This document shows, piece after piece, positions 50,855-59,310 of a stretch of DNA of 64,000 nucleotides. The stretch is from contig NZ_JAKLJA010000008.1 of assembly GCF_022213065.1 (NCBI RefSeq), positions 165,313 through 229,312 on the forward strand, written 5' to 3'. The DNA is from Paraburkholderia tagetis. GTDB lineage: Bacteria; Pseudomonadota; Gammaproteobacteria; Burkholderiales; Burkholderiaceae. The translations under genes and the position numbers were made by a program. The notes beneath the pieces were generated by a model that was not told the DNA's origin, ran no database searches, and saw only the letters and a list, made by a program, of their open reading frames with translations. How positions within the stretch are numbered: the stretch's first letter is position 1; the number at the start of each line of letters is the position of its first letter.

Positions 50855-51814
50855 TCAATCCTGCAGCGCGTCCCACATGTCCTTGTCGCGCTGCGCGGTC
50901 CAGATGCGCGGATGCGTGATGCCGCTCGCCTCGTCGTAGGCGCGCGAAACGTCGAACGGCAGGCAATGCTCGTAGATGAAGACCTGGCCGAACTTCGGGT
51001 CCATCGCTTCGCGCGTGAGCGCCATGGCGTCCTTGAGGTCCAGCTTCTGCGCGACCGCCTTGCGGCCTTGCGCGAGCAGCGTCGTCACGAAGTCCTTCGT
51101 GTAGTCGAGGCCCTTGTTCACCTCTTCGGGCGTGACCAGCGCGGGGCCACGGCCCGGCACGAGCTTCTCCGCGCCAAGCGAGCGCAGCGCTTCGAGCGTG
51201 GCGGGCCATTCGGCGAGCTGTGCGTCGCCGCAATAACAGGCCGCGTCGTATTCCACGAGATCGCCCGAGAACAGCACCTTCTGCTGCGGCAGCCACACCA
51301 CGGTGTCGCCCTTCGTGTGGCCCGAGCCCAGGTGCGCGATCTTCACTTCGAGCTTGCCGAGGTACAGCGTGATGTCCTTCTCGAACACGAGCGTGGGCCA
51401 CGTGAGGCCCGGCACCGTTTCCACGCCCGCGAAGAGGCGCGGGAAGCGCTCGATTTCCGACTTCATGTCGGCTTCGCCGCGCTCGACGATCATTTCGTAA
51501 GTGCCGCGGCTCGCAATGATCTGCTGCGCGCCTTCCTTGAAATACGCCGATGCACCCAGCACGCGCACCGCGTGATAGTGCGAGAGCACGACGTATTTGA
51601 TGGGCTTGTCCGTGACGCTGCGGATCTTCGCGATGAGGTCCTGCGCCATGGCGGGCGTGGCGGTGGTGTCGACGATCAGCACGCCGTCGTCGCCGATGAT
51701 GACGCCCGAGTTCGGGTCGCCTTCCGTGGTGTACGCGTAGGCGTTTTCAGAGAGTTGTGTGAAGGTGACCTGCTTCTCTTCGAGATCGGCCTGCGATGCG
51801 AACGCCTTTGCCAT
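50855..51814 (-). CDS. Metallo-beta-lactamase-fold hydrolase with altered metal motif
   Basis: A 319-residue MBL-fold protein. The usual zinc motif HxHxDH appears as LSHYHAVRVLGA near residue 82: the first two histidines are present but Asp and the third His are replaced by Val and Arg. A later His (LGSGHTKGDTVVWLP), the Asp of VLFSGDLVEYDAA and a C-terminal His remain, so at most one metal site looks complete. GGAG precedes the ATG at 51814. It is first in the operon with the FAD monooxygenase and DUF2783 protein, so it may hydrolyse a ring-cleavage or ester product. The substrate is unknown. Confidence 0.85.
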   Translation of the reverse strand: MAKAFASQADLEEKQVTFTQLSENAYAYTTEGDPNSGVIIGDDGVLIVDTTATPAMAQDLIAKIRSVTDKPIKYVVLSHYHAVRVLGASAYFKEGAQQIIASRGTYEMIVERGEADMKSEIERFPRLFAGVETVPGLTWPTLVFEKDITLYLGKLEVKIAHLGSGHTKGDTVVWLPQQKVLFSGDLVEYDAACYCGDAQLAEWPATLEALRSLGAEKLVPGRGPALVTPEEVNKGLDYTKDFVTTLLAQGRKAVAQKLDLKDAMALTREAMDPKFGQVFIYEHCLPFDVSRAYDEASGITHPRIWTAQRDKDMWDALQD

Positions 51815-52120
51815 CTGAATCTCCGTATCTGTTGGGGAGCGAACGACGGAGCGAGGCAAGGCAGCCTGCGCCAGCAGGTGCCGGGATGGCGCGCGTGACA
51901 CCTATGACACGCGCAACACGCGTGACAAGCATGACGCCCGCCGGATTGTCTCGCCCCGCCTGGTTGTGAATGAGCCGCTGTTTTGCCGGGGTGAGGCCAT
52001 GATCGCCCGCCCGCTTTTATTTGTCAATGGCGAATACACTAGCCATATGCAAATATTCTGACGGCGAGTGTTCGTCCGCCGTTCGGTTAACATGGACCCT
52101 TTTTCAGCCCGAGACAACGA
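51815..52120. promoter_or_regulatory. Divergent promoter region between MBL operon and iclR genes
   Basis: The 306-bp gap contains an AT-richer core at 52018-52060 with nested inverted repeats: ATGGC (52027-52031) with GCCAT (52042-52046), and GAATA (52032-52036) with TATTC (52054-52058). A TTGTCA hexamer sits at 52021. These are candidate IclR operator and promoter elements; none is firm. Confidence 0.35.
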
Positions 52121-53176
52121 GTGAAGACCCCTCGCAATGCGCGCGCCGCCGAGCCACCGCAGCCGGCCGCGTCCGATGCGGACGCCGGCGCCGGCGCCGG
52201 TGCTGGTGCGGGTGCCAGCGCCGCAAAGACGCAGCGCGGCATCCAGAGCGTGGAAGTGGGCGCGCGCCTGTTGCGCGTGCTCGCCGACGCGCGCGTGCCG
52301 CTCGCGCCCAGCGATCTCGCGGCTGGCGCCGACATCGCGTCGAGCCAGGCGCATGCCTATCTGGTGAGCCTCACGCGGCTCGGCCTGATCAAGCGCGACG
52401 CGCTTTCCGGGCGCTACGAGGCGGGGCCGCTCGCGCTGCGCCTCGGCCTGCTGCATCTGGCGCAGGAGCCCGCGTTGCGCGAGGCCGTGCCGCGCGCGGC
52501 GGCGCTAGCCCAGGCGCACAACTGCAGCATCGCGCTGTGCATCGCGGGGCCGCAGGGGCCGACCATCGTGCGCTACGAGCACGCGAGCCTGCCGCTGCAC
52601 GTGAACCTGCACGTGGGCACGGTGATGTCGCTGCCGGCCACGTCCACGGGCCGCGTGTTCTGCGCGTTCCTCGACGACGACGCGCTGCGCGCGATGTGGC
52701 GCAACCAGACGGCGCAGCCGGTCTGGCGCGGCACGGCGGATCGCGGCGCGGCCGGCGCGGCCGGAACGACAGGGACGACCGGCATGACAGGGACGGCGGC
52801 AGCAGGTAAAGCGCCGTCGAAACCAGACGATGCGGCACCCGAACTCGATGCCGCGTTCAAGGCCACGCTCGACACCATCCGCGCGCGCGGCTTCGAGCTC
52901 GGCATCGACGCGCCCAGCCCCGGCGTGAGCAGCATCTGCGTTCCCGTGCTCAAGCCGGGGCTCGATCCAGGACTCGATCCAGGACTCAAGCCGGCGCACG
53001 ACCCGCGCCGCGCGTTGCGCCTCACGCTCACGGCCATCGGCGCCACCGGCGCGCTCGACGTGCGTCCGGCAGGCGCGCTCGTGCGCGCGCTGCGCGAGGC
53101 CGCGCACGAGATCGCCGAGGCCGCCTTTCCTGCGTCTCCTGCGTCGTCCGCTTCCTCCGCCTCTGATTCGAACTGA
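52121..53176 (+). CDS. IclR family regulator, paralogue 1
   Basis: A 351-residue IclR regulator beginning at GTG. An Ala/Gly-rich leader of 37 residues precedes the winged helix (IQSVEVGARLLRVLADARVP, then LAPSDLAAGADIASSQAHAY). The GAF-like effector domain follows (GRYEAGPLALRLGLLHLA). It is interrupted near residues 210-240 by a low-complexity Gly/Thr/Ala stretch (AAGTTGTTGMTGTAAAG) and near 285 by a repeated GLDPGLDPGLKP. Typical IclR proteins have about 260 residues, so these insertions explain the length. It lies directly before a second iclR gene and is divergent from the MBL/FAD operon, its probable target. Confidence 0.87.
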   Translation: MKTPRNARAAEPPQPAASDADAGAGAGAGAGASAAKTQRGIQSVEVGARLLRVLADARVPLAPSDLAAGADIASSQAHAYLVSLTRLGLIKRDALSGRYEAGPLALRLGLLHLAQEPALREAVPRAAALAQAHNCSIALCIAGPQGPTIVRYEHASLPLHVNLHVGTVMSLPATSTGRVFCAFLDDDALRAMWRNQTAQPVWRGTADRGAAGAAGTTGTTGMTGTAAAGKAPSKPDDAAPELDAAFKATLDTIRARGFELGIDAPSPGVSSICVPVLKPGLDPGLDPGLKPAHDPRRALRLTLTAIGATGALDVRPAGALVRALREAAHEIAEAAFPASPASSASSASDSN

Positions 53177-53185
53177 ACCGCCACC

Positions 53186-54148
53186 ATGCCCCGAGCCCGC
53201 ACCCCGTCCGCCTCTCCCGCCACGGACGAAGCCCGCGCCGATAATGCCGATACCGCCCCTCAGGCGGAATCCGCCGACAAGCCGCAGCGCGGCATCCAGG
53301 CGCTCGACGCCACGGGCGAGCTGCTCGCCGCGCTGGTGGCGGCCGGCATGCCGCTCTCGCTGCGCGATCTCGCGGCGGCGGCCGGCATGCCGAGCGCGAA
53401 AGCGTTCCCGCACCTCGTGAGCCTGCTCAAGACCGGCCTGCTCGCACGCGACGAAGCGGGCCGCTACGAAGCCGGCCCCTTGAGCCTCGAACTGGGCCTG
53501 CTGGGACTCGCGCGCCTCTCGCCCGTGCGCGAAGCCGACTCCGAGCTGGTCGACCTCGCCGCCAGCACCGGCATGAGCGTGGCGCTCGCGGTGCCGGGGC
53601 CGCTCGGGCCCACGGTCGTGCGTCTCGAAGAATCGCCCCAGCCCCTGCACGTCAGCCTGCGGCCGGGCACGGTGATGTCGCTCGTGAACACGGCCATCGG
53701 CCGCGTGTTCGCCGCCTGGCTCGACGACGACGTGCGCGCCGAGCTGCTCGCGCAAGACGGCTTGCGCCTCGCGGGCGTGCCGTCACCGTCGTCGTCGCCG
53801 TCGTCGCAGCCGTCGCCGTCATCGCAGCCGTCACCGTCGTCGCAACACGCGTCGCGACAAGCGCAGCAGTCGGCACAAGAAGCCCACGACCCGCGCTACG
53901 CCGAACGCCTTGCCGCGATCCGCGCGCAACGGCTCGACACGGCGCTCGGCAATCCGATCCCCGGCATCAGCACGGTAGCCGCGCCCGTGTTCGACCACAC
54001 CGGCAGCGTGTGCCTCGTGCTCGCGCTGATGGGGCCATCAGGCAACTTCGACACGGCAAACGAAAGTGACAGCGCGCAGCGGCTGGCCGCAGCGGCCGAG
54101 CGCCTGTCGCGCCGCTTCGGCTATGTGCCGGGGGCCGCGCCGCTATAA
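53186..54148 (+). CDS. IclR family regulator, paralogue 2
   Basis: A 320-residue IclR regulator clearly paralogous to the one ending nine bases upstream: IQALDATGELLAALVAAGMP in the winged helix, the same GRYEAGPLSLELGLLGLARL, and VSLRPGTVMSLVNTAIGRVF. At the same place in the effector domain as in paralogue 1 it carries a low-complexity insertion, here four PSPSS-type repeats (near residues 200-220). The ribosome-binding site is weak, so translation may be coupled to the first gene. A cytochrome P450 gene follows on the same strand. Confidence 0.87.
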   Translation: MPRARTPSASPATDEARADNADTAPQAESADKPQRGIQALDATGELLAALVAAGMPLSLRDLAAAAGMPSAKAFPHLVSLLKTGLLARDEAGRYEAGPLSLELGLLGLARLSPVREADSELVDLAASTGMSVALAVPGPLGPTVVRLEESPQPLHVSLRPGTVMSLVNTAIGRVFAAWLDDDVRAELLAQDGLRLAGVPSPSSSPSSQPSPSSQPSPSSQHASRQAQQSAQEAHDPRYAERLAAIRAQRLDTALGNPIPGISTVAAPVFDHTGSVCLVLALMGPSGNFDTANESDSAQRLAAAAERLSRRFGYVPGAAPL

Positions 54149-54283
54149 TCGGCGTGCGCGACCTGGCCGAAGCAGCCGAAGCGGCCGAAGCAACACAAGA
54201 TCAACGAACACCCCGCGCGCAGTCCGCAAGCCACTCGCACGCAGCCCCACGCAACCGAACAAGCCGCCACCAAGGAAGCGCTC

Positions 54284-55765
54284 ATGAGCACGGCCTCCAC
54301 CGCTTCTCGCGCCGCGCAGCGCCAGGTCGCCGACCTGCCCTGTCCGCGCGGCCTGCCGCTCGTCGGCAATCTGCTGCAGCTCTCGCCCGCGCGGCTGCAT
54401 CTGATCCTCGAACGCTGGGCCGCCGAGCTCGGCACGCCATACCGCTTCCAGGTGGGCAGCATCCCCATCACGATCTGGACCGACACCGAGCTGATCCAGC
54501 AGATCATGCGCGAGCGTCCGCATCGCTACCGGCGCTATCAGCCTGTCGAAGCGGTACTCGAAGAGATGGGCTGCAACGGCCTCTTCTCCGCCGAAGGCGC
54601 GGCGTGGGAGCCGCAGCGCCGCCTCGTGATGCAGGCGCTCTCGATTCCGACCATCAAGGCGTTCTATCCCACGCTCGCCGAAATCACCGGGCGTCTGCGC
54701 GCGCGCTGGCTGCGCGCGGCCGAGCACGGCGAGATCGTCGAGATGACCGACGACCTCAAGCGCTACACGGTGGACGTGACGAGCGCGCTCGCATTCGGCG
54801 AAGACCCGCGCACGCTCGAGCGCGATCATGGCGTGATCCAGGAGCATCTGGAGCGCATCCTGCCGAGCGTGATGGGCCGCATCAACGCGCTCTTTCCCTA
54901 TTGGCGCTACTTCAAGCTGCCCGCGGACCGCAAGCTCGATCAGTCGCTGGCCGAAGTGCATCGCTACGTGGACGCGATGATGGCGCGCGCACGAGAACGC
55001 ATGCGCGACGAGCCCTCGGAAACGCCGCGCAACCTGCTCGAAGCGATGCTCGTGCAACAGCAGCAGGCCGAAACGGAACCGGGCGCCGCGCCCATTACCG
55101 ATGCGCAGATCCGCGCGAACGTATTGACGATTCTGCTCGCGGGCGAGGACACCACCGCTGATTCGATCGCATGGACGCTGCCCTACCTCGCGGCGGACTC
55201 GCAACTGCAAACGCATCTGGGCGAACAAGCGCACCGCGTGCTCGGCGAGGCGAGCGTATGCCCCGACTACGCCACGCTCAAGGAGCTCGACATCTTCGAG
55301 GCGATCTGCATCGAGGCGACGCGCCTGCGGCCCGTGGCGGCCGTGCACTCGTTCGAGCCGCTCGAAGACGTGGTGCTCGACGGCGTGGCGCTGCCCAAGG
55401 GCACGCGCATGTTCTTCGTGGCGCGGCCCGCGATGGTCGACGCAAAGAACTTCGTCGATCCGCAGCGCTACGATCCGTGGCGCTGGATGCACAAGCGGGA
55501 GCACGGCAATGAACATGACAGGCCGCATGACAAGCCAGGCGGCCCGCACGACGTGCGTGCCTATTTGCAGTTCGGCGCGGGGCCGCGCGTGTGCCCGGGA
55601 CGCCATCTCGCGACCGTCGAAATGCGCCTCGCGCTCTCCATGTTGATGAACGAATTCTCGATCGAGTTGGCCATCGATCCCGCCAAGATCAACGAAGTCT
55701 CCGCGTTCACGATGGTGCCCGACACCATGCCGGTGAGGCTCACGAAGCGCGTGCGCGGCGGTTGA
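54284..55765 (+). CDS. Cytochrome P450
   Basis: A 493-residue haem-thiolate monooxygenase without a membrane anchor. The start DLPCPRGLPLVGNLLQL is a proline-rich P450 N-terminus. The I helix carries LTILLAGEDTTADSIAW near residue 285, the K helix carries ICIEATRLRP (ExxR), and the haem motif is LQFGAGPRVCPGRHLATVE with the axial Cys near residue 440. A His/Asp/Gly-rich insertion (EHGNEHDRPHDKPGGPHD) lies just before the haem loop. Substrate unknown; no ferredoxin gene is adjacent. AAGGAAGC precedes the ATG. It sits downstream of the two iclR genes. Confidence 0.92.
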   Translation: MSTASTASRAAQRQVADLPCPRGLPLVGNLLQLSPARLHLILERWAAELGTPYRFQVGSIPITIWTDTELIQQIMRERPHRYRRYQPVEAVLEEMGCNGLFSAEGAAWEPQRRLVMQALSIPTIKAFYPTLAEITGRLRARWLRAAEHGEIVEMTDDLKRYTVDVTSALAFGEDPRTLERDHGVIQEHLERILPSVMGRINALFPYWRYFKLPADRKLDQSLAEVHRYVDAMMARARERMRDEPSETPRNLLEAMLVQQQQAETEPGAAPITDAQIRANVLTILLAGEDTTADSIAWTLPYLAADSQLQTHLGEQAHRVLGEASVCPDYATLKELDIFEAICIEATRLRPVAAVHSFEPLEDVVLDGVALPKGTRMFFVARPAMVDAKNFVDPQRYDPWRWMHKREHGNEHDRPHDKPGGPHDVRAYLQFGAGPRVCPGRHLATVEMRLALSMLMNEFSIELAIDPAKINEVSAFTMVPDTMPVRLTKRVRGG

Positions 55766-55810
55766 GCAGGCCGCTCGCCCGGAGCAGGCGAGCATGAGCG
55801 CTAGCAAAGA

Positions 55811-55885
55811 AAGTTCAACTCTTCGATTTCAAGACGTGCGACCGATATATCGTGGCGCACGATCGAACAACCCTGAGTTGAACTT
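55811..55885. repeat. Perfect 11-bp inverted repeat spanning a promoter region
   Basis: AAGTTCAACTC (55811-55821) and GAGTTGAACTT (55875-55885) are exact inverted copies 53 bases apart, ending four bases before the ATG of the aspartyl-protease-like gene. Between them lies the palindrome CGATATATCG (about 55843-55852). Pairing would hide the start of the following gene in the mRNA. Confidence 0.6.
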
Positions 55886-55888
55886 ACC

Positions 55889-57124
55889 ATGTCCATACGT
55901 CCCGAACTCGCCATCCTGAAGCCCGCAATCGCCGGCGCCGTAGTTTGCGCGCTGCTCGCCGCCTGCAACAGCAAGCAGGACGCGGCAAATGCCGCCCCCG
56001 ATGCACCGGTGCTCTCCGTCCCGATCCAGCGCAACGGAGGCTGGGTGGTCGAGGCGCAAGACGCTGGGAACAAGACTCATCGGGTTCTGCTCGATACGGG
56101 CGCGAGCTTTAACCTGTTCGAAGCCGACGGGCCACTGGCCGCCGCGCCTCTCACCACGACAGCCGGATCTGCCCTCCTCAGGCAAGGAGTGCTAACAAGC
56201 TCGACTGCCGATGCAAGCCTGACCATCAACACGCTCAGCGGCGCACATCGAATCGAACTGGGCCTCAGTCCTGCGCTGCGCGTCCAGGGCTGGTCAATGC
56301 CAGCAGGCGCGCTGGCATTCCGGGGAAAAATCGGTCGCATGGCTTCGGCGGACGATCAGCCATTCGACGGCATCATCGGCATGGAGAACATGCGCAATCT
56401 GACTTGGCGCGCCGACCATGTCGCCGGCCGGCTCACGGCCTACGCAAACGCAGCGCCCGCGCACGCGTGGCAGCAGTGCACGTTCATGACACTGGATACG
56501 CGCACCCGTTTGCCGCTCATCGAGTTCGGCTTCGACGGCGAGTCCAACCCGTTCATCCTGGACACAGGGCTCGACTCGGACCTCTTGCTGCCTCAAGCGT
56601 TGTTCGACAATCTGCGAAACGCGAAGAAGTTTCCACGCGTCCAGACCGTCTTCACCACCGACATCACCAACCGTGTCGTCCCTCGCCCCGAGGGCCTGCT
56701 CGCCGGCCTGACCATCGGACAGAAGGCCATGCCCAAGCTGGCGGTAAGGGGCGGCTCGCCGGATCTGCGTGTCGGCATGGGCCTGCTCGAGAAGATGGAC
56801 CGCTTCGAGCTGGATTTCCGCGGCTATCGATTCTGCTTCGACCTTCCCGCCGCACCGAAGGACAGCGTGCTCACCAAGGCGAACTCGGTCCTCGAACGCC
56901 GCGGCGACCGCTACGAAATCCTGGCACTCCTGCCCGGCGGAAGGCTGGCCGAGAGCGGCGTCAAGGTGGGGGACCAGATCACGATGATTGACGAGATCTT
57001 CGTGAATACGCTGAACCTCGCCCAAATGAGCGCGCTGCTGAGCAATCCCGCTACCAGCGAGTTGACTTTGCGACGAGGCAATAGCCCGTGGGTCGTAAAA
57101 CTGACAAAGCCGAAGCACCCTTGA
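55889..57124 (+). CDS. Retropepsin-like aspartyl protease lipoprotein with PDZ-like domain
   Basis: A 411-residue predicted lipoprotein. The signal peptide ends in LLAAC near residue 28. Two DTG motifs occur in one chain: VLLDTGASFNLF near residue 68 and FILDTGLDSDLLLP near residue 229, each with the hydrophobic-DTG pattern of aspartyl proteases, as if two retropepsin lobes were fused. The C-terminal 90 residues (ILALLPGGRLAESGVKVGDQ, then LNLAQMSALL) have a PDZ pattern. A periplasmic protease or peptide-binding role is suggested; substrate unknown. The second motif has Leu in place of the Ala/Ser after DTG. Confidence 0.75.
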   Translation: MSIRPELAILKPAIAGAVVCALLAACNSKQDAANAAPDAPVLSVPIQRNGGWVVEAQDAGNKTHRVLLDTGASFNLFEADGPLAAAPLTTTAGSALLRQGVLTSSTADASLTINTLSGAHRIELGLSPALRVQGWSMPAGALAFRGKIGRMASADDQPFDGIIGMENMRNLTWRADHVAGRLTAYANAAPAHAWQQCTFMTLDTRTRLPLIEFGFDGESNPFILDTGLDSDLLLPQALFDNLRNAKKFPRVQTVFTTDITNRVVPRPEGLLAGLTIGQKAMPKLAVRGGSPDLRVGMGLLEKMDRFELDFRGYRFCFDLPAAPKDSVLTKANSVLERRGDRYEILALLPGGRLAESGVKVGDQITMIDEIFVNTLNLAQMSALLSNPATSELTLRRGNSPWVVKLTKPKHP

Positions 57125-57129
57125 CTAAC

Positions 57130-58143
57130 TCAAGCGCTGCCAGAAGGCCGCGCCGCACCTGGCTTGCTCACGCCCTCCGCACGTTCAGCACGTTCAGCAC
57201 CTTCAGCACGTTCAGCACGTTCAGCGCCTTCGTGGCCGCTGCGCGTCTGCGCGTCGCGCATCTTTTCGAGCGTCTTCGGCTCAAGCCCGAGCGCCACGCC
57301 CATCGCGAGCGCATCCATCACCGCGAGATGCGCGATGCGCGACACGCCGGGTGCGTGGGAGACTGCGTGCGGTAATTCAGGCGCCTCGGATTCCGGCACG
57401 CGCAACAGCAGCGGAATGTCGACCACCCACGCGAGCCGCGAGCCCGCATTCGTGAGCGCGATGGTGGTCGCGCCGCGCTCCTTCGCGATCTGGATGCTCT
57501 CGTTCACTTCCACGCTGCGGCCCGATTGCGAGATCGCGAACGCCACGTCGCCGGGTTCGAGCAGTCCGGCATAGAGCCGCTGCAAATGCGCGTCGGCAAA
57601 CGCGCTGGCCGCAATGTCCAGACGCAGCAGGCGCAGCGCCGCGTCTTGCGCCACGAGCCCCGAGCCCGCACCCACGCCGAAGAAGTAGACGCGCCGCGCA
57701 CTGGCGAGCGCCGCCACCGCTGCCTCGAACACCGCCGGATCCAGCGAGGCGCGCGCGTGCCGCACGCCCTGCACCACCTGCTCGGTCACGCTGTCGAGCA
57801 AGGTGCCGGCCTGCGTGAGGTCGCCGCTCGCCACTTCGCGCGCGGCGGCAAACGGCATGCCGCCCGCCGCGCTCTGCGCGAGCCGCATCTTGAAGTCGCG
57901 CAGGCCGTGCGCGCCCACCGCGCGGCAAAAGCGCGTGACAGAGGGTTCGGACACATCGGCGCGCAGCGCAAGCTCGGTGATGCTCGCGCGCATCGCGAAG
58001 TCGATGTCGGTGAGCACCATCTCCGCGACCTTGCGCTCGGCGGGCCGCAGCGACTCCGCTACGTTGCGGATGTGATGGATCAGGTTGGAGACCGGCAAGC
58101 TGTATTCCGTGGATAAGCCGTGGAAGGTGCATGGATCAAGCAT
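57130..58143 (-). CDS. RpiR/MurR family transcriptional regulator
   Basis: A 337-residue RpiR-type regulator. The helix-turn-helix is in residues 24-85 (MRASITELALRADVSEPSVT, then RFCRAVGAHGLRDFKMRLAQ) and the sugar-isomerase (SIS) domain follows (RRVYFFGVGAGSGLVAQDAA, GDVAFAISQSGRSVEVNESI), which binds phosphosugars. The C-terminus is a repetitive AERAERAEG tail encoded by a 9-bp DNA repeat. The ATG at 58143 is used; a TTG 9 bp upstream extends the frame. It is the last gene of the SDR-ATPase-RpiR unit and probably controls the whole sugar-uptake locus. Confidence 0.9.
   Translation of the reverse strand: MLDPCTFHGLSTEYSLPVSNLIHHIRNVAESLRPAERKVAEMVLTDIDFAMRASITELALRADVSEPSVTRFCRAVGAHGLRDFKMRLAQSAAGGMPFAAAREVASGDLTQAGTLLDSVTEQVVQGVRHARASLDPAVFEAAVAALASARRVYFFGVGAGSGLVAQDAALRLLRLDIAASAFADAHLQRLYAGLLEPGDVAFAISQSGRSVEVNESIQIAKERGATTIALTNAGSRLAWVVDIPLLLRVPESEAPELPHAVSHAPGVSRIAHLAVMDALAMGVALGLEPKTLEKMRDAQTRSGHEGAERAERAEGAERAERAEGVSKPGAARPSGSA
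57181..57229. repeat. 9-bp tandem repeat inside the RpiR C-terminus
   Basis: Five copies of an ACGTTCAGC unit (one variant, ACCTTCAGC) encode the AERAERAEG tail on the minus strand. Since the unit is three codons long, copy-number change keeps the frame. Confidence 0.8.
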
Positions 58144-58183
58144 GGATCGCAACGCAGCCCAATGCGCATGGATCCTTGCTTCG

Positions 58184-59260
58184 TCAGTCGAGCCGCTTGC
58201 CGCTTTCGGTGTCGAACAGATGCAGGTGCGCGAGCGGCAGATCCAGCGTCATGCGCTGCCCCGGTTCGATGCCGGGCCGCGCACGCGTCGTGACGCACCA
58301 TGTCGTGCCGCCTATTTTCCCGTACAAGTGGGTTTCCGCGCCAGTCGGCTCGATCACCTCGACGTTGAACGGCACCTCGCCGTGCTGCGTTTCGATGTGC
58401 TCGGGGCGAATGCCTAGCGTCACGCGCGCGCCCGCTTGCATGCCCACACTCGCGCGGCCTTCCGGAATCGCAATGCGCACGCCATCCTCGAGCACGAGCG
58501 CCGTGCCGCGCGCGTCGCTCATCACGGTGCCCGCGGCGAAGTTCATCGAAGGCGAGCCCAGAAAGCTCGCCACGAACAGGTTGGCCGGCTTGTCGTAGAG
58601 ATCGAGCGGCTTGCCGATCTGTTCGATGCGCCCCGCGTTCATCACCACGATGCGGTCGGCCATGGTCATCGCTTCGATCTGGTCGTGCGTGACATACACC
58701 ACCGTGTTGCGCAAGCGCTGATGCAGCGCCTTGATTTCCGTGCGCATCTGCACGCGCAGCTTGGCGTCGAGATTCGAGAGCGGTTCGTCGAAGAGAAACA
58801 ATGAGGGCTCCCGCACCACGGCACGCCCCATCGCGACGCGCTGGCGCTGGCCGCCCGAAAGCGCGCGCGGCAGGCGGTCGAGATAGCTCGACAGATTGAG
58901 CATTTTCGCAGCGGCCTCGATGCGCGGCTTGAAGCCCTCCTCGCGCTCCTTGCGGATGCGCGGCCCGAACGCGATGTTGTCGTAGACCGAGAGATGCGGG
59001 TAGAGCGCGTAGCTCTGGAACACCATCGAGACGTTGCGCTGCTGCGGCGGCAGCGTGTTCGCGCGCGTGCCGCCGATGGTGAGATCGCCGCCGCTGATGT
59101 CTTCGAGGCCCGCGATCATGCGCATCAACGTAGTCTTGCCGCAACCCGATGGCCCGACCAGCACGACGAATTCGCCGTCCGCGATATCGAGGTCCACGCC
59201 GTGCACGACCTGAGTGTCGCCGTAGCGCTTGTAGATGCCGTTCAGTTGTACCGCTGCCAT
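58184..59260 (-). CDS. Carbohydrate ABC transporter ATP-binding protein (UgpC/MsmX type)
   Basis: A 358-residue ATPase of the MalK/UgpC group. The Walker A is VLVGPSGCGKTTLMRMIAG near residue 35, the signature LSGGQRQRVAMGRAVVRE near 134, and the Walker B PSLFLFDEPLSNLDAKLR; the switch His is in VVYVTHDQIEAMTMAD. The C-terminal 110 residues form the TOBE-type regulatory domain (GIRPEHIETQHG). GAGGACAGC precedes the ATG at 59260. It energises the importer whose binding protein and permeases lie on the opposite strand from 60.4 kb. Confidence 0.93.
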   Translation of the reverse strand: MAAVQLNGIYKRYGDTQVVHGVDLDIADGEFVVLVGPSGCGKTTLMRMIAGLEDISGGDLTIGGTRANTLPPQQRNVSMVFQSYALYPHLSVYDNIAFGPRIRKEREEGFKPRIEAAAKMLNLSSYLDRLPRALSGGQRQRVAMGRAVVREPSLFLFDEPLSNLDAKLRVQMRTEIKALHQRLRNTVVYVTHDQIEAMTMADRIVVMNAGRIEQIGKPLDLYDKPANLFVASFLGSPSMNFAAGTVMSDARGTALVLEDGVRIAIPEGRASVGMQAGARVTLGIRPEHIETQHGEVPFNVEVIEPTGAETHLYGKIGGTTWCVTTRARPGIEPGQRMTLDLPLAHLHLFDTESGKRLD

Positions 59261-59310
59261 GCTGTCCTCGTGTGCTGTCGTTGCTTGCCGTGCGGGTGTT
59301 TTCGTGCGCC

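Noticed and set aside
51902..52456. 184-codon minus-strand frame overlapping the first iclR gene
   Set aside because: It overlaps the divergent promoter and the IclR helix-turn-helix coding region and has no domain of its own.
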